In this document: piece by piece, positions 12,537 to 26,405 of the stretch | Layout of the letters: each line of letters starts with the position of its first letter | How positions within the stretch are numbered: position 1 is the stretch's first letter | Assembly (NCBI RefSeq): GCF_052857255.1 | Contig: NC_135504.1 | Span: 141,820,121 to 141,884,120 of the forward strand | Length of the DNA: 64,000 nt | Reading direction: 5' to 3' | From: Amblyomma americanum | Lineage: Eukaryota; Arthropoda; Arachnida; Ixodida; Ixodidae | Notes under the pieces: model-generated | What the model saw: only the letters and a program-made list of their open reading frames with translations | The model's database searches: none | Told to the model about the DNA's origin: nothing | Program-made: the position numbers and the translations under genes

Positions 12537-14273
12537 TCCGCGTTGGAGAAAGTCCGCGTTGGAGAAGGTCCGCGTTGGAGAAAGTCCGCGTTGGAGAAAG
12601 TCCGCGCTGGAGAAACTCCGCGTTGTATAAACTCCGCGCTGGAGAAACTCCGCGATGAAGAAAGTCCGCGACGGACAAACTCCGCGATGGAGAAACTCCG
12701 CGTTGGAGAAAAGTCCGCTCTGGAGAAACTCTACGCTGGAGAAACTCCGCGCTGGAGCAACTCCGCGTTTGAGAAACTCCGCGCTGGAGAAACTCCGTGC
12801 TGCATAAAATCTGCGCTGGAGAAACTCCGGGCTGGAGAAACTTCGCGTTGGAGAAACTGCGCGTTGGAGAAACTCCGCGTTGGAGAAAGTCCGCGTTGGA
12901 GAAATTCCGCGTTGGAGAGAGTCTGCGATGGCGAAATTCCGCGCTGGAGAAACTCCGCGTTTGAGATACTCCGAACTCTAGAAACTCCGCGATAGAGACA
13001 CTCCGCGCTGGAGAAACTCCGCGTTGGAGAAAGTCCGCTTTGGAGAAGATCCGCGTTGGAGAAAGTCCGCGTTGGAGAAACTCCGCGTTGGAGAAACTCC
13101 GCGTTGAAGAAAGTCCGCGTTGGAGAAAGTCCGCGCTGGAGAAACTCCGCGTTGTATAAACTCCGCGATGAAGAAAGTCCGCGACGGACAAACTCCGCGA
13201 TGGAGAAACTCCGCGTTGGAGAAAAGACCGCTCTGGAGAAACTCTACACTGGAGAAACTCCGCGCTGTAGCAACTCCGCGTTGGAGCAACTCCGCGCTGG
13301 AGAAACTCTGTGCTGGACAAACTCCGCGCTGGAGAAACTCCGTGTTGGAGAAACTCCGCGCTGGAGAAACTTCGCGTTGGAGAAACTGCGCTTTGGAGAA
13401 ACTTCGCTTTGAAGAAACGGCGCGTTGGAGAAACTCCGCGTTAGAGAAACTCCGCGCTTGAAACACACCGCGCTGGAGAAACTCCGCGTTGGAGAAAGTC
13501 CGCGTCGGAGAAGGTCCGCGTTGGAGAAAGTCCGCGTTGGAGAAAATCCGTGATGTATAAACTCCGCCTTGGAGAAACTTCGCGTTGAAGAAACGGCGCG
13601 TTGGAGATACTCCGCGTTGGAGAAACTACGCGCTTGAAACACACCGCGCTGGAGAAACTCCGCGTTGGAGAAAGTCCGCGTTGGAGAAGGTCCGCGTTGG
13701 AGAAAGTCCGCGTTGGAGAAACTCCGCGTTGAAGAAAGTCCGCGTTGGAGAAAGTCCGCGCTGGAGAAACTCCGCGTTGTATAAACTCCGCGCTGGAGAA
13801 ACTCCGCGATGGAGAACCTCCGCGACGGACAAACTCCGCGATGGAGAAACTCCGCGTCGGAGAAAAGTCAGCTCTGGAGAAACTCTACGCTGAAGAAACT
13901 CCGCGCTAGAGCAACTCCGCGTTCGAGAAACTCCGCGCTGGAGAAACTCCGTGCTGCATAAAATCTGCGCTGGAGAAACTCCGGGCTGGAGAAACTCCGT
14001 GTTGGAGAAACTCCGCGCTGGAGAAACTTCGCGTTGAAGAAACTGCGTGTTGGAGAAACTCCGCGTTGGAGAAAGTCCGCGTTGGAGAAAGTCCGCGTTG
14101 GAGAGTGTCCGCGATGGAGAAACTCCGCGCTGGAGAAACTCCGTGGTGGGGAAACTTCGCGTAGGAGAAACGGCGCGTTGGAGAAGCTCCGCGTTGGAGA
14201 AACACCGCGCTTGAAACACACCGCGCTGGAGAAACTCCGCGTTGGAGAAAGTCCGCGTTGGAGAAAGTCCGCG
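12365..14273 (+). repeat. Duplicated segment B, right copy
   Basis: Counterpart of 7,174-9,050. It forms a family-I island (CTCTAGAAAC unit near 12,975, GTGATGTATAAAC near 13,550) inside the family-II domain, then returns to family-II units by about 13,640. Confidence 0.8.
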
Positions 14274-17200
14274 TTGGAGAAACTCCGCGTTGAAGAAAGT
14301 CCGCGTTGGAGAAAGTCCGCGCTGGAGAAACTCCGCGTTGTATAAACTCCGCGATGAAGAAAGTCCGCGACGGACAAATTCCGCGATGGAGAAACTCCGC
14401 GTTGGAAAAAGTCCGCTCTGGAGAAACTCTACGCTGGAAAAACTCCGCGATGGAGACACTCCGCGCTGGAGAAACTCCGCGCTGGAGAAACTCCGCGATG
14501 GAGAACCTCCGCGACGGACAAACTCCGCGATGGAGAAACTCCACGTTGGAGAAAAGTCCGCTCTGGAGAAACTCTACGCTGAAGAAACTCCGCGCTAGAG
14601 CAACTCCGCGTTCGAGAAACTCCGCGCTGGAGAAACTCCGTGCTGCATAAAATCTGCGCTTGAGAAACTCCGGGCTGGAGAAACTCCGTGTTGGAGAAAC
14701 TCCGCGCTGGAGAAACTTCGCGTTGGAGAAACTGCGCGTTGGAGAAACTCCGCGTTGGAGAAACTCCGCGTTGGAGAAACTCCGCGTTGGAGAAAGTCCG
14801 CGTTGGAGAAAGTCCGCGTTGGAGAAATACCGCGCTTGAAACACACCACGCTGGAGAAACTCCGCGTTGGAGAAAGTCCGCGTTGGAGAAAGTCCGCGTT
14901 GGAGAAAGTCCGCGCTGGAGAAACTCCGCGTTGTATAAACTCCGCGGTGGAGAAACTCCGCGATGAAGAAAGTCCGCAACGAACAAACTCCGCGATGGAG
15001 AAACTCCGCGTTGGAGAAAAGTCCGCTCTGGAGAAACTCTACGCTGGAGAAACTCGGCGCTATAGCAACTCCGCGTTGGAGAAACTCCGCGCTGGAGAAA
15101 CTCCGTGCTGCATAAAATCTGCGCTGGAGAAACTCCGGGCTGGAGAAACTCCGCGCTGGAGAAACTCCGTGCTGGACAAACTCCGCGCTGGAGAAACTCC
15201 GCGATGAAAAAATTTCGCGCTGGAGAAACTCCGCGTTTGAGAAACTCCGAACTGGAGAAACTCCGCGATGGAGAAACTCCGCGATGGAGAAACTCTGCGA
15301 TGGAGACACTCCGCGCTGGAGAAACTGCGTGTTCGGGAAAATTCGCGTTGGAGAAACGGCGCGTTGGAGAAGCTCCGCGTTGGAGAAACTCCGCGCTTGA
15401 AACACACCACGCTGGAGAAACTCCGCGTTGGAGAAGGTCCGCGTTGGAGAATGTCCGCGTTGGAGAAAGTCCGCGCTGGAGAAACTCCGCGTTGGATAAA
15501 CTCCGCGCTGGAGAAACTCCGCGTTGGAGAAAGTCCGCGTCGGAGAAGGTCCGCGTTAGAGAAACTCCGCGTTGGAGAAACTCCGTGTTGTAGAAACTCC
15601 GCTTTGGAGAAACTTCGCGTTGAAGAACCGGCGCGTTGGAGATTCTCCGCGTTGGAGAAACTCCGCACTTGAAACACACCGCGCTGGAGAAACTCCGCGT
15701 TGGAGAAGGTCCGCGTTGGAGAATGTCCGCGTTGGAGAAAGTCCGCGCTGGAGAAACTCCGCGTTGGATAAACTCCGCGCTGGAGAAACTCCGCGTTGGA
15801 GAAAGTCCGCGTCGGAGAAGGTCCGCGTTGGAGAAACTCCGCGTTGGAGAAACTCCGTGTTGTAGAAACTCCGCTTTGGAGGAACTTCGCGTTGAAGAAA
15901 CGGCGCGTTGGAGATTCTCCGCGTTGGAGAAACTCCGCACTTAAAACACACCGCGCTGGAGAAACTCCGCGTTGGAGAAAGTCCGCGTTTGAGAAGGTCC
16001 GCGTTGGAGAAAGTCTGCGTTGGAGAAAGTCCGCGTTGGAGAAACTCCGCGTTGAAGAAAGTCCGCGTTGGAGAAAGTCCGCGCTGGAGAAACTCCGCGT
16101 TGTATAAACTCCGCGATGAAGAAAGTCCGCGACGGACAAACTCCGCGATGGAGAAACTCCGCGTTGGAAAAAGTCCGCTCTGGAGAAACTCTACGCTGGA
16201 AAAACTCCGCGATGGAGACACTCCGCGCTGGAGAAACTCCGCGCTGGAGAAACTCCGCGATGGAGAACCTCCGCGACGGACAAACTCCGCGATGGAGAAA
16301 CTCCACGTTGGAGAAAAGTCCGCTCTGGAGAAACTCTACGCTGAAGAAACTCCGCGCTAGAGCAACTCCGCGTTCGAGAAACTCCGCGCTGGAGAAACTC
16401 CGTGCTGCATAAAATCTGCGCTTGAGAAACTCCGGGCTGGAGAAACTCCGTGTTGGAGAAACTCCGCGCTGGAGAAACTTCGCGTTGGAGAAACTGCGCG
16501 TTGGAGAAACTCCGCGTTGGAGAAACTCCGCGTTGGAGAAACTCCGCGTTGGAGAAAGTCCGCGTTGGAGAAAGTCCCCGTTGGAGAAATACCGCGCTTG
16601 AAACACACCACGCTGGAGAAACTCCGCGTTGGAGAAAGTCCGCGTTGGAGAAAGTCCGCGTTGGAGAAAGTCCGCGCTGGAGAAACTCCGCGTTGTATAA
16701 ACTCCGCGGTGGAGAAACTCCGCGATGAAGAAAGTCCGCAACGAACAAACTCCGCGATGGAGAAACTCCGCGTTGGAGAAAAGTCCGCTCTGGAGAAACT
16801 CTACGCTGGAGAAACTCGGCGCTATAGCAACTCCGCGTTGGAGAAACTCCGCGCTGGAGAAACTCCGTGCTGCATAAAATCTGCGCTGGAGAAACTTCGG
16901 GCTGGAGAAACTCCGCGCTGGAGAAACTCCGTGCTGGACAAACTCCGCGCTGGAGAAACTCCGCGATGAAAAAATTTCGCGCTGGAGAAACTCCGCGTTT
17001 GAGAAACTCCGAACTGGAGAAACTCCGCGATGGAGAAACTCCGCGATGGAGAAACTCTGCGATGGAGACACTCCGCGCTGGAGAAACTGCGTGTTCGGGA
17101 AAATTCGCGTTGGAGAAACGGCGCGTTGGAGAAGCTCCGCGTTGGAGAAACTCCGCGCTTGAAACACACCACGCTGGAGAAACTCCGCGTTGGAGAAGGT

Positions 17201-17905
17201 CCGCGTTGGAGAATGTCCGCGTTGGAGAAAGTCCGCGCTGGAGAAACTCCGCGTTGGATAAACTCCGCGCTGGAGAAACTCCGCGTTGGAGAAAGTCCGC
17301 GTCGGAGAAGGTCCGCGTTAGAGAAACTCCGCGTTGGAGAAACTCCGTGTTGTAGAAACTCCGCTTTGGAGAAACTTCGCGTTGAAGAACCGGCGCGTTG
17401 GAGATTCTCCGCGTTGGAGAAACTCCGCACTTGAAACACACCGCGCTGGAGAAACTCCGCGTTGGAGAAGGTCCGCGTTGGAGAATGTCCGCGTTGGAGA
17501 AAGTCCGCGCTGGAGAAACTCCGCGTTGGATAAACTCCGCGCTGGAGAAACTCCGCGTTGGAGAAAGTCCGCGTCGGAGAAGGTCCGCGTTGGAGAAACT
17601 CCGCGTTGGAGAAACTCCGTGTTGTAGAAACTCCGCTTTGGAGGAACTTCGCGTTGAAGAAACGGCGCGTTGGAGATTCTCCGCGTTGGAGAAACTCCGC
17701 ACTTGAAACACACCGCGCTGGAGAAACTCCGCGTTGGAGAAAGTCCGCGTTTGAGAAGGTCCGCGTTGGAGAAAGTCCGCGTTGGAGAAAGTCCGCGTTG
17801 GAGAAACTCCGCGTTGAAGAAAGTCCGCGTTGGAGAAAGTCCGCGCTGGAGAAACTCCGCGTTGTATAAACTCCGCGATGAAGAAAGTCCGCGACGGACA
17901 AACTC
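14253..17905 (+). repeat. Tandem 1,762-bp higher-order repeat, about 2 copies
   Basis: All markers recur at +1,762 bp: GTTGGAAAAAGTCC at about 14,403/16,165, GTGCTGCATAAAATC at 15,105/16,867, GATGAAAAAATTT near 15,203/16,965. The copies are about 14,253-16,014 and 16,015-17,776 with spill-over to 17,905, where they diverge (GGAAAAAGTCC versus GTGTTGGGGAAAC). Differences seen by eye are isolated single bases, for example AAAGTCCCCG near 16,575 and AAACTTCGGG near 16,890, implying a recent duplication. Confidence 0.88.
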
Positions 17906-20900
17906 CGCGCTGGAGAAACTCCGTGTTGGGGAAACTTCGCGTTGGAGAAACGGTGCGTTGGAGAAGCTCAGCGTTGGAGAAACTCCGCGCTTGAAACACA
18001 CCGCGCTGGAGAAACTCCGCGTTGGAGAAAGTCCGCGTTGGAGAAGGTCCGCGTTGGAGAAAGTCCGCGCTGGAGAAACTCCGCGTTGTATAAACTCCGC
18101 GCTGGAGAAACTCCGCGATGGAGAACCTCCGCGACGGACAAACTCCGCGATGGAGAAACTCCACGTTGGAGAAAAGTCCGCTCTGGAGAAACTCTACGCT
18201 GAAGAAACTCCGCGCTAGAGCAACTCTGCGTTCGAGAAACTCCGCGCTGGAGAAACTCCGTGCTGCATAAAATCTGCGCTTCAGAAACTCCGGGCTGGAG
18301 AAACTCCGTGTTGGAGAAACTCCGCGCTGGAGAAACTTCGCGTTGGAGAAACTGCGCGTTGGAGAAACTCCGCGTTGGAGAAACTCCGCGTTGGAGAAAC
18401 TCCGCGTTTGAGAAAGTCCGCGTTGGAGAAAGTCCGCGTTGGAGAGTGTCCGCGATGGAGAAACTCCGCGCTGGAGAAACTCCGTGGTGGGGAAACTTCG
18501 CGTAGGAGAAACGGCGCGTTGGAGAAGCTCCGCGTTGGAGAAACACCGCGCTGGAGAAACTCCGCGTTGGAGAAAGTCCGCGTTGGAGAAGGTCCGCGTT
18601 GGAGAAAGTCCGCGTTGGAGAAAGTCCGCGCTGGAGAAACTCCGCGTTGAATAAACTCCGCGGTGGAGAAACTCCGCAATGAAGAAAGTCCGCAACGAAC
18701 AAACTCCGCTATGGAGAAACTCCGCGTTGGAGAAAAGTCCGCTCTGGAGAAACTCTACGCTGGAGAAACTCGGCGCTATAGCAACTCCGCGTTGGAGAAA
18801 CTCCGCGCTGGAGAAACTCCGTGCTGCATAAAATCTGCGCTGGAGAAACTCCGGGCTGGAGAAACTCCGCGCTGGAGAAACTTTGTGCTGGACAAACTCC
18901 GCGCTGGAGAAACTCCGCGATGAAAAAATTTCGCGCTGGAGAAACTCCGCGTTTGAGAAACTCCGAACTGGAGAAACTCCGCGATGGAGAAACTCCGCGC
19001 TGGAGAAACTCCGCGATGGAGACACTCCGCGCTGGAGAAACTGCGTGTTCGGGAAAATTCGCGTTGGAGAAACGGCGCGTTGGAGAAGCTCCGCGTTGGA
19101 GAAACTCCGCGCTTGAAACACACCGCGCTGGAGAAACTCCGCGTTGGAGAAGGTCCGCGTTGGAGAATGTCCGCGTTGGAGAAAGTCCGCGCTGGAGAAA
19201 CTCCGCGTTGGATAAACTCCGCGCTGGAGAAACTCCGCGTTGGAGAAAGTCCGCGTCGGAGAAGGTCCGCGTTGGAGAAACTCCGCGTTGGAGAAACTCC
19301 GTGTTGTAGAAACTCCGCTTTGGAGGAACTTCGCGTTGAAGAAACGGCGCGTTGGAGATTCTCCGCGTTGGAGAAACTCCGCACTTGAAACACACCGCGC
19401 TGGAGAAACTCCGCGTTGGAGAAAGTCCGCGTTTGAGAAGGTCCGCGTTGGAGAAAGTCCGCGTTGGAGAACGTCCGCGTTGGAGAAACTCCGCGTTGAA
19501 GAAAGTCCGCGTTGGAGAAAGTCCGCGCTGGAGAAACTCCGCGTTGTATAAACTCCGCGATGAAGAAAGTCCGCGACGGACAAACTCCGCGCTGGAGAAA
19601 CTCCGTGTTGGGGAAACTTCGCGTTGGAGAAACGGTGCGTTGGAGAAGCTCAGCGTTGGAGAAACTCCGCGCTTGAAACACACCGCGCTGGAGAAACTCC
19701 GCGTTGGAGAAAGTCCGCGTTGGAGAAGGTCCGCGTTGGAGAAAGTCCGCGCTGGAGAAACTCCGCGTTGTATAAACTCCGCGCTGGAGAAACTCCGCGA
19801 TGGAGAACCTCCGCGACGGACAAACTCCGCGATGGAGAAACTCCACGTTGGAGAAAAGTCCGCTCTGGAGAAACTCTACGCTGAAGAAACTCCGCGCTAG
19901 AGCAACTCTGCGTTCGAGAAACTCCGCGCTGGAGAAACTCCGTGCTGCATAAAATCTGCGCTTCAGAAACTCCGGGCTGGAGAAACTCCGTGTTGGAGAA
20001 ACTCCGCGCTGGAGAAACTTCGCGTTGGAGAAACTGCGCGTTGGAGAAACTCCGCGTTGGAGAAACTCCGCGTTGGAGAAACTCCGCGTTTGAGAAAGTC
20101 CACGTTGGAGAAAGTCCGCGTTGGAGAGTGTCCGCGATGGAGAAACTCCGCGCTGGAGAAAATCCGTGGTGGGGAAACTTCGCGTAGGAGAAACGGCGCG
20201 TTGGAGAAGCTCCGCGTTGGAGAAACACAGCGCTTGAAACACACCGCGCTGGAGAAACTCCGCGTTGGAGAAAGTCCGCGTTGGAGAAGGTCCGCGTTGG
20301 AGAAAGTCCGCGTTGGAGAAAGTCCGCGTTGGAGAAAGTCCGCGCTGGAGAAACTCCGCGTTGTATAAACTCCGCGGTGGAGAAACTCCGCGATGAAGAA
20401 AGTCCGCAACGAACAAACTCCGCGTTGGAGAAACTCCGCGCTGGAGAAACTCCGTGCTGCATAAAATCTGCGCTGGAGAAACTCCGGGCTGGAGAAACTC
20501 CGCGCTGGAGAAACTCCGTGCTGGACAAACTCCGCGCTGGAGAAACTCCGTGTTGGAGAAACTCCGCGCTGGAGAAACTTCGCGTTGGAGAAACTGCGCG
20601 TTGGAGAAACTCCGCGTTGGAGAAAGTCCGCGTTGGAGAGAGTCCGCGATGAAAAAATTTCGCGCTGGAGAAACTCCGCGTTTGAGAAACTCCGAACTGG
20701 AGAAACTCCGCGATGGAGAAACTCCGCGATGGAGACACTCCGCGCTGGAGAAACTGCGTGTTCGGGAAAATTCGCGTTGGAGAAACGGCGCGTTGGAGAA
20801 GCTCCGCGTTGGAGAAACTCCGCGCTTGAAACACACCGCGCTGGAGAAACTCCGCGTTGGAGAAGGTCCGCGTTGGAGAATGTCCGCGTTGGAGAAAGTC

Positions 20901-21800
20901 CGCGCTGGAGAAACTCCGCGTTGGATAAACTCCGCGCTGGAGAAACTCCGCGTTGGAGAAAGTCCGCGTCGGAGAAGGTCCGCGTTGGAGAAACTCCGCG
21001 TTGGAGAAACTTCGCGTTGAAGAAACGGCGCGTTGGAGATTCTCCGCGTTGGAGAAACTCCGCACTTGAAACACACCGCGCTGGAGAAACTCCGCGTTGG
21101 AGAAAGTCCGCGTTTGAGAAGGTCCGCGTTGGAGAAAGTCCGCGTTGGAGAAAGTCCGCGTTGGAGATACTCCGAACTCTAGAAACACCGCGATGGAGAC
21201 ACTCCGCGCTGGAGAAACTCCGCGTTGGAGAAAGTTCGCTTTGGAGAAGATCCGCGTTGGAGAAAGTCCGCGTTGGAGAAAGTCCGCGTTGGAGAAACTC
21301 CGCGTTGAAGAAAGTCCGCGTTGGAGAAAGTCCGCGCTGGAGAAACTCCGCGTTGTGTAAACTCCGCGATGAAGAAAGTCCGCGACGGACAAACTCCGCG
21401 ATGGAGAAACTCCGCGTTGGAGAAAAGACCGCTCTGGAGAAACTCTACACTGGAGAAACTCCGCGCTGTAGCAACTCCGCGTTGGAGCAACTCCGCGCTG
21501 GAGAAACTCTGTGCTGGACAAACTCCGCGCTGGAGAAACTCCGTGTTGGAGAAACTCCGCGCTGGAGAAACTTCGCGTTGGAGAAACTGCGCGTTGGAGA
21601 AACTTCGCTTTGAAGAAACGGCGCGTTGGAGAAACTCCGCGTCGGAGAAGGTCCGCGTTGGAGAAAGTCCGCGTTGGAGAAAATCCGTGATGTAGAAACT
21701 CCGCCTTGGAGAAACTTCGCGTTGAAGAAACGGAGCGTTGGAGATACTCCGCGTTGGAGAAACTACGCGCTTGAAACACAGCGCGCTGGAGAAACTCCGC
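17189..21800 (+). repeat. 4.61-kb higher-order repeat, copy 1
   Basis: Matches 21,801-26,405 at displacements of 4,612, 4,610, 4,626 and 4,594 bp along its length, the differences being a 2-bp deletion at 22,038-22,051 and whole-unit gains or losses. The two copies abut: the sequence at 21,801 restarts what follows 17,189 (GTTGGAGAAGGTCC, then GTTGGAGAATGTCC). It itself contains the 1,682-bp duplication, so the structure is nested. Confidence 0.85.
17427..20227 (+). repeat. 1,682-bp-displaced higher-order repeat
   Basis: 17,427-18,545 matches 19,109-20,227 at +1,682 bp, including the GCTTCAGAAACTCCGGG variant (near 18,279 and 19,961) and CTCAGCGTTGG (near 17,968 and 19,650). The match ends at 18,545, where the left copy lacks the CTTGAAACACACC unit. 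Confidence 0.82.
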
Positions 21801-24800
21801 GTTGGAGAAGGTCCGCGTTGGAGAATGTCCGCGTTGGAGAAAGTCCGCGCTGGAGAAACTCCGCGTTGGATAAACTCCGCGCTGGAGAAACTCCGCGTTG
21901 GAGAAAGTCCGCGTCGGAGAAGGTCCGCGTTAGAGAAACTCCGCGTTGGAGAAACTCCGTGTTGTAGAAACTCCGCTTTGGAGAAACTTCGCGTTGAAGA
22001 ACCGGCGCGTTGGAGATTCTCCGCGTTGGAGAAACTCCGCACTTGAAACACCGCGCTGGAGAAACTCCGCGTTGGAGAAGGTCCGCGTTGGAGAATGTCC
22101 GCGTTGGAGAAAGTCCGCGCTGGAGAAACTCCGCGTTGGATAAACTCCGCGCTGGAGAAACTCCGCGTTGGAGAAAGTCCGCGTCGGAGAAGGTCCGCGT
22201 TGGAGAAACTCCGCGTTGGAGAAACTCCGTGTTGTAGAAACTCCGCTTTGGAGGAACTTCGCGTTGAAGAAATGGCGCGTTGGAGATTCTCCGCGTTGGA
22301 GAAACTCCGCACTTGAAACACACCGCGCTGGAGAAACTCCGCGTTGGAGAAAGTCCGCGTTTGAGAAGGTCCGCGTTGGAGAAAGTCCGCGTTGGAGAAA
22401 GTCCGCGTTGGAGAAACTCCGCGTTGAAGAAAGTCCGCGTTGGAGAAAGTCCGCGCTGGAAAAACTCCGCGTTGTATAAACTCCGCGATGAAGAAAGTCC
22501 GCGACGGACAAACTCCGCGCTGGAGAAACTCCGTGTTGGGGAAACTTCGCGTTGGAGAAACGGTGCGTTGGAGAAGCTCAGCGTTGGAGAAACTCCGCGC
22601 ATGAAACACACCGCGCTGGAGAAACTCCGGGTTGGAGAAAGTCCGCGTTGGAGAAGGTCCGCGTTGGAGAAAGTCCGCGCTGGAGAAACTCCGCGTTGTA
22701 TAAACTCCGCGCTGGAGAAACTCCGCGATGGAGAACCTCCGCGACGGACAAACTCCGCGATGGAGAAACTCCACGTTGGAGAAAAGTCCGCTCTGGAGAA
22801 ACTCTACGCTGAAGAAACTCCGCGCTAGAGCAACTCTGCGTTCGAGAAACTCCGCGCTGGAGAAACTCCGTGCTGCATAAAATCTGCGCTTCAGAAACTC
22901 CGGGCTGGAGAAACTTCGTGTTGGAGAAACTCCGCGCTGGAGAAACTTCGCGTTGGAGAAACTGCGCGTTGGAGAAACTCCGCGTTGGAGAAACTCCGCG
23001 TTGGAGAAACTCCGCGTTTGAGAAAGTCCGCGTTGGAGAAAGTCCGCGTTGGAGAGTGTCCGCGATGGAGAAACTCCGCGCTGGAGAAACTCCGTGGTGG
23101 GGAAACTTCGCGTAGGAGAAACGGCGCGTTGGAGAAGTTCCGCGTTGGAGAAACACCGCGCTTGAAACACACCGCGCTGGATAAACTCCGCGTTGGAGAA
23201 AGTCCGCGTTGGAGAAGGTCCGCGTTGGAGAAAGTCCGCGTTGGAGAAAGTCCGCGCTGGAGAAACTCCGCGTTGAATAAACTCCGCGGTGGAGAAACTC
23301 CGCGATGAAGAAAGTCCGCAACGAACAAACTCCGCTATGGAGAAACTCCGCGTTGGAGAAAAGCCCGCTCTGGAGAAACTCTACGCTGGAGAAACTCGGC
23401 GCTATAGCAACTCCGCGTTGGAGAAACTCCGCGCTGGAGAAACTCCGTGCTGCATAAAATCTGCGCTGGAGAAACTCCGGGCTGGAGAAACTCCGCGCTG
23501 GAGAAACTCCGTGCTGGACAAACTCCGCGCTGGAGAAACTCCGCGATGAAAAAATTTCGCGCTGGAGAAACTCCGCGTTTGAGAAACTCCGAACTGGAGA
23601 AACTCCGCGATGGAGAAACTCCGCGCTGGAGAAACTCCGCGATGGAGACACTCCGCGCTGGAGAAACTGCGTGTTCGGGAAAATTCGCGTTGGAGAAACG
23701 GCGCGTTGGAGAAGCTCCGCGTTGGAGAAACTCCGCGCTTGAAACACACCGCGCTGGAGAAACTCCGCGTTGGAGAAGGTCCGCGTTGGAGAATGTCCGC
23801 GTTGGAGAAAGTCCGCGCTGGAGAAACTCCGCGTTGGATAAACTCCGCGCTGGAGAAACTCCGCGTTGGAGAAAGTCTGCGTCGGAGAAGGTCCGCGTTG
23901 GAGAAACTCCGCGTTGGAGAAACTCCGTGTTGTAGAAACTCCGCTTTGGAGGAACTTCGCGTTGAAGAAACGGCGCGTTGGAGATTCTCCGCGTTGGAGA
24001 AACTCCGCACTTGAAACACACCGCGCTGGAGAAACTCCGCGTTGGAGAAAGTCCGCGTTTGAGAAGGTCCGCGTTGGAGAAAGTCCGCGTTGGAGAAAGT
24101 CCGCGTTGGAGAAACTTCGCGTTGAAGAAAGTCCGCGTTGGAGAAAGTCCGCGCTGGAGAAACTCCGCGTTGTATAAACTCCGCGATGAAGAAAGTCCGC
24201 GACGGACAAACTCCGCGCTGGAGAAACTCCTTGTTGGGGAAACTTCGCGTTGGAGAAACGGTGCGTTGGAGAAGCTCAGCGTTGGAGAAACTCCGCGCTT
24301 GAAACACACCGCGCTGGAGAAACTCCGCGTTGGAGAAAGTCCGCGTTGGAGAAGGTCCGCGTTGGAGAAAGTCCGCGCTGGAGAAACTCCGCGTTGTATA
24401 ACCTCCGCGCTGGAGAAACTCCGCGATGGAGAACCTCCGCGACGGACAAACTCCGCGATGGAGAAACTCCACGTTGGAGAAAAGTCCGCTCTGGAGAAAC
24501 TCTACGCTGAAGAAACTCCGCGCTAGAGCAACTCTGCGTTCGAGAAACTCCGCGCTGGAGAAACTCCGTGCTGCATAAAATCTGCGCTTCAGAAACTCCG
24601 GGCTGGAGAAACTCCGTGTTGGAGAAACTCCGCGCTGGAGAAACTTCGCGTTGGAGAAACTGCGCGTTGGAGAAACTCCGCGTTGGAGAAACTCCGCGTT
24701 GGAGAAACTCCGCGTTTGAGAAAGTCCACGTTGGAGAAAGTCCGCGTTGGAGAGTGTCCGCGATGGAGAAACTCCGCGCTGGAGAAAATCCGTGGTGGGG

Positions 24801-26405
24801 AAACTTCGCGTAGGAGAAACGGCGCGTTGGAGAAGCTCCGCGTTGGAGAAACACAGCGCTTGAAACACACCGCGCTGGAGAAACTCCGCGTTGGAGAAAG
24901 TCCGCGTTGGAGAAGGTCCGCGTTGGAGAAAGTCCGCGCTGGAGAAACTCCGCGTTGTATAAACTCCGCGGTGGAGAAACTCCGCGATGAAGAAAGTCCG
25001 CAACGAACAAACTCCGCGTTGGAGAAACTCCGCGCTGGAGAAACTCCGTGCTGCATAAAATCTGCGCCAGAGAAACTCCGGGCTGGAGAAACTCCGCGCT
25101 GGAGAAACTCCGTGCTGGACAAACTCCGCGCTGGAGAAACTCCGTGTTGGAGAAACTCCGCGCTGGAGAAACTTCGCGTTGGAGAAACTGCGCGTTGGAG
25201 AAACTCCGCGTTGGAGAAACTCCGCGTTGGAGAAAGTCCGCGTTGGAGAGAGTCCGCGATGAAAAAATTTCGCGCTGGAGAAACTCCGCGTTTGAGAAAC
25301 TCCGAACTGGAGAAACTCCGCGATGGAGAAACTCCGCGATGGAGACACTCCGCGCTGGAGAAACTGCGTGTTCGGGAAAATTCGCGTTGGAGAAACGGCG
25401 CGTTGGAGAAGCTCCGCGTTGGAGAAACTCCGCGCTTGAAACACACCGCGCTGGAGAAACTCCGCGTTGGAGAAGGTCCGCGTTGGAGAATGTCCGCGTT
25501 GGAGAAAGTCCGCGCTGGAGAAACTCCGCGTTGGATAAACTCCGCGCTGGAGAAACTCCGCGTTGGAGAAAGTCCGCGTCGGAGAAGGTCCGCGTTGGAG
25601 AAACTCCGCGTTGGAGAAACTTCGCGTTGAAGAAACGGCGCGTTGGAGATTCTCCGCGTTGGAGAAACTCCGCACTTGAAACACACCGCGCTGGAGAAAC
25701 TCCGCGTTGGAGAAAGTCCGCGTTTGAGAAGGTCCGCGTTGGGGAAAGTCCGCGTTGGAGAAAGTCCGCGTTGGAGATACTCCGAACTCTAGAAACTCCG
25801 CGATGGAGACACTCCGCGCTGGAGAAACTCCGCGTTGGAGAAAGTCCGCTTTGGAGAAGATCCGCGTTGGAGAAAGTCCGCGTTGGAGAAAGTCCGCGTT
25901 GGAGAAACTCCGCGTTGAAGAAAGTCCGCGTTGGAGAAAGTCCGCGCTGGAGAAACTCCGCGTTGTATAAACTCCGCGATGAAGAAAGTCCGCGACGGAC
26001 AAACTCCGCGATGGAGAAACTCCGCGTTAGAGAAAAGACCGCTCTGGAGAAACTCTACACTGGAGAAACTCCGCGCTGTAGCAACTCCGCGTTGGAGCAA
26101 CTCCGCGCTGGAGAAACTCTGTGCTGGACAAACTCCGCGCTGGAGAAACTCCGTGTTGGAGAAACTCCGCGCTGGAGAAACTTCGCGTTGGAGAAACTGC
26201 GCGTTGGAGAAACTTCGCTTTGAAGAAACGGCGCGTTGGAGAAACTCCGCGTCGGAGAAGGTCCGCGTTGGAGAAAGTCCGCGTTGGAGAAAATCCGTGA
26301 TGTAGAAACTCCGCCTTGGAGAAACTTCGCGTTGAAGAAACGGAGCGTTGGAGATACTCCGCGTTGGAGAAACTACGCGCTTGAAACACAGCGCGCTGGA
26401 GAAAC
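21801..26405 (+). repeat. 4.61-kb higher-order repeat, copy 2
   Basis: Head-to-tail duplicate of 17,189-21,800. Anchors: GCTTCAGAAAC unit 18,260 to 22,870 (+4,610) and 19,942 to 24,568 (+4,626); CTCTAGAAAC island near 21,175 to 25,785 (+4,610). An extra 16-bp unit occurs near 25,200 relative to copy 1. Confidence 0.85.
22038..22051 (+). repeat. 14-bp unit in CTTGAAACAC marker
   Basis: CGCACTTGAAACAC lacks one AC of the usual CGCACTTGAAACACAC. It changes the displacement between the 4.61-kb copies from 4,612 to 4,610 bp. Confidence 0.85.

Noticed and set aside
25048..26223. 391-codon plus-strand open frame with charged LEKLRVGETPRWRNSA repeats
   Set aside because: Same reason: a translation of the satellite. 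Shorter copies of the same peptide cycle occur in every frame across the window.
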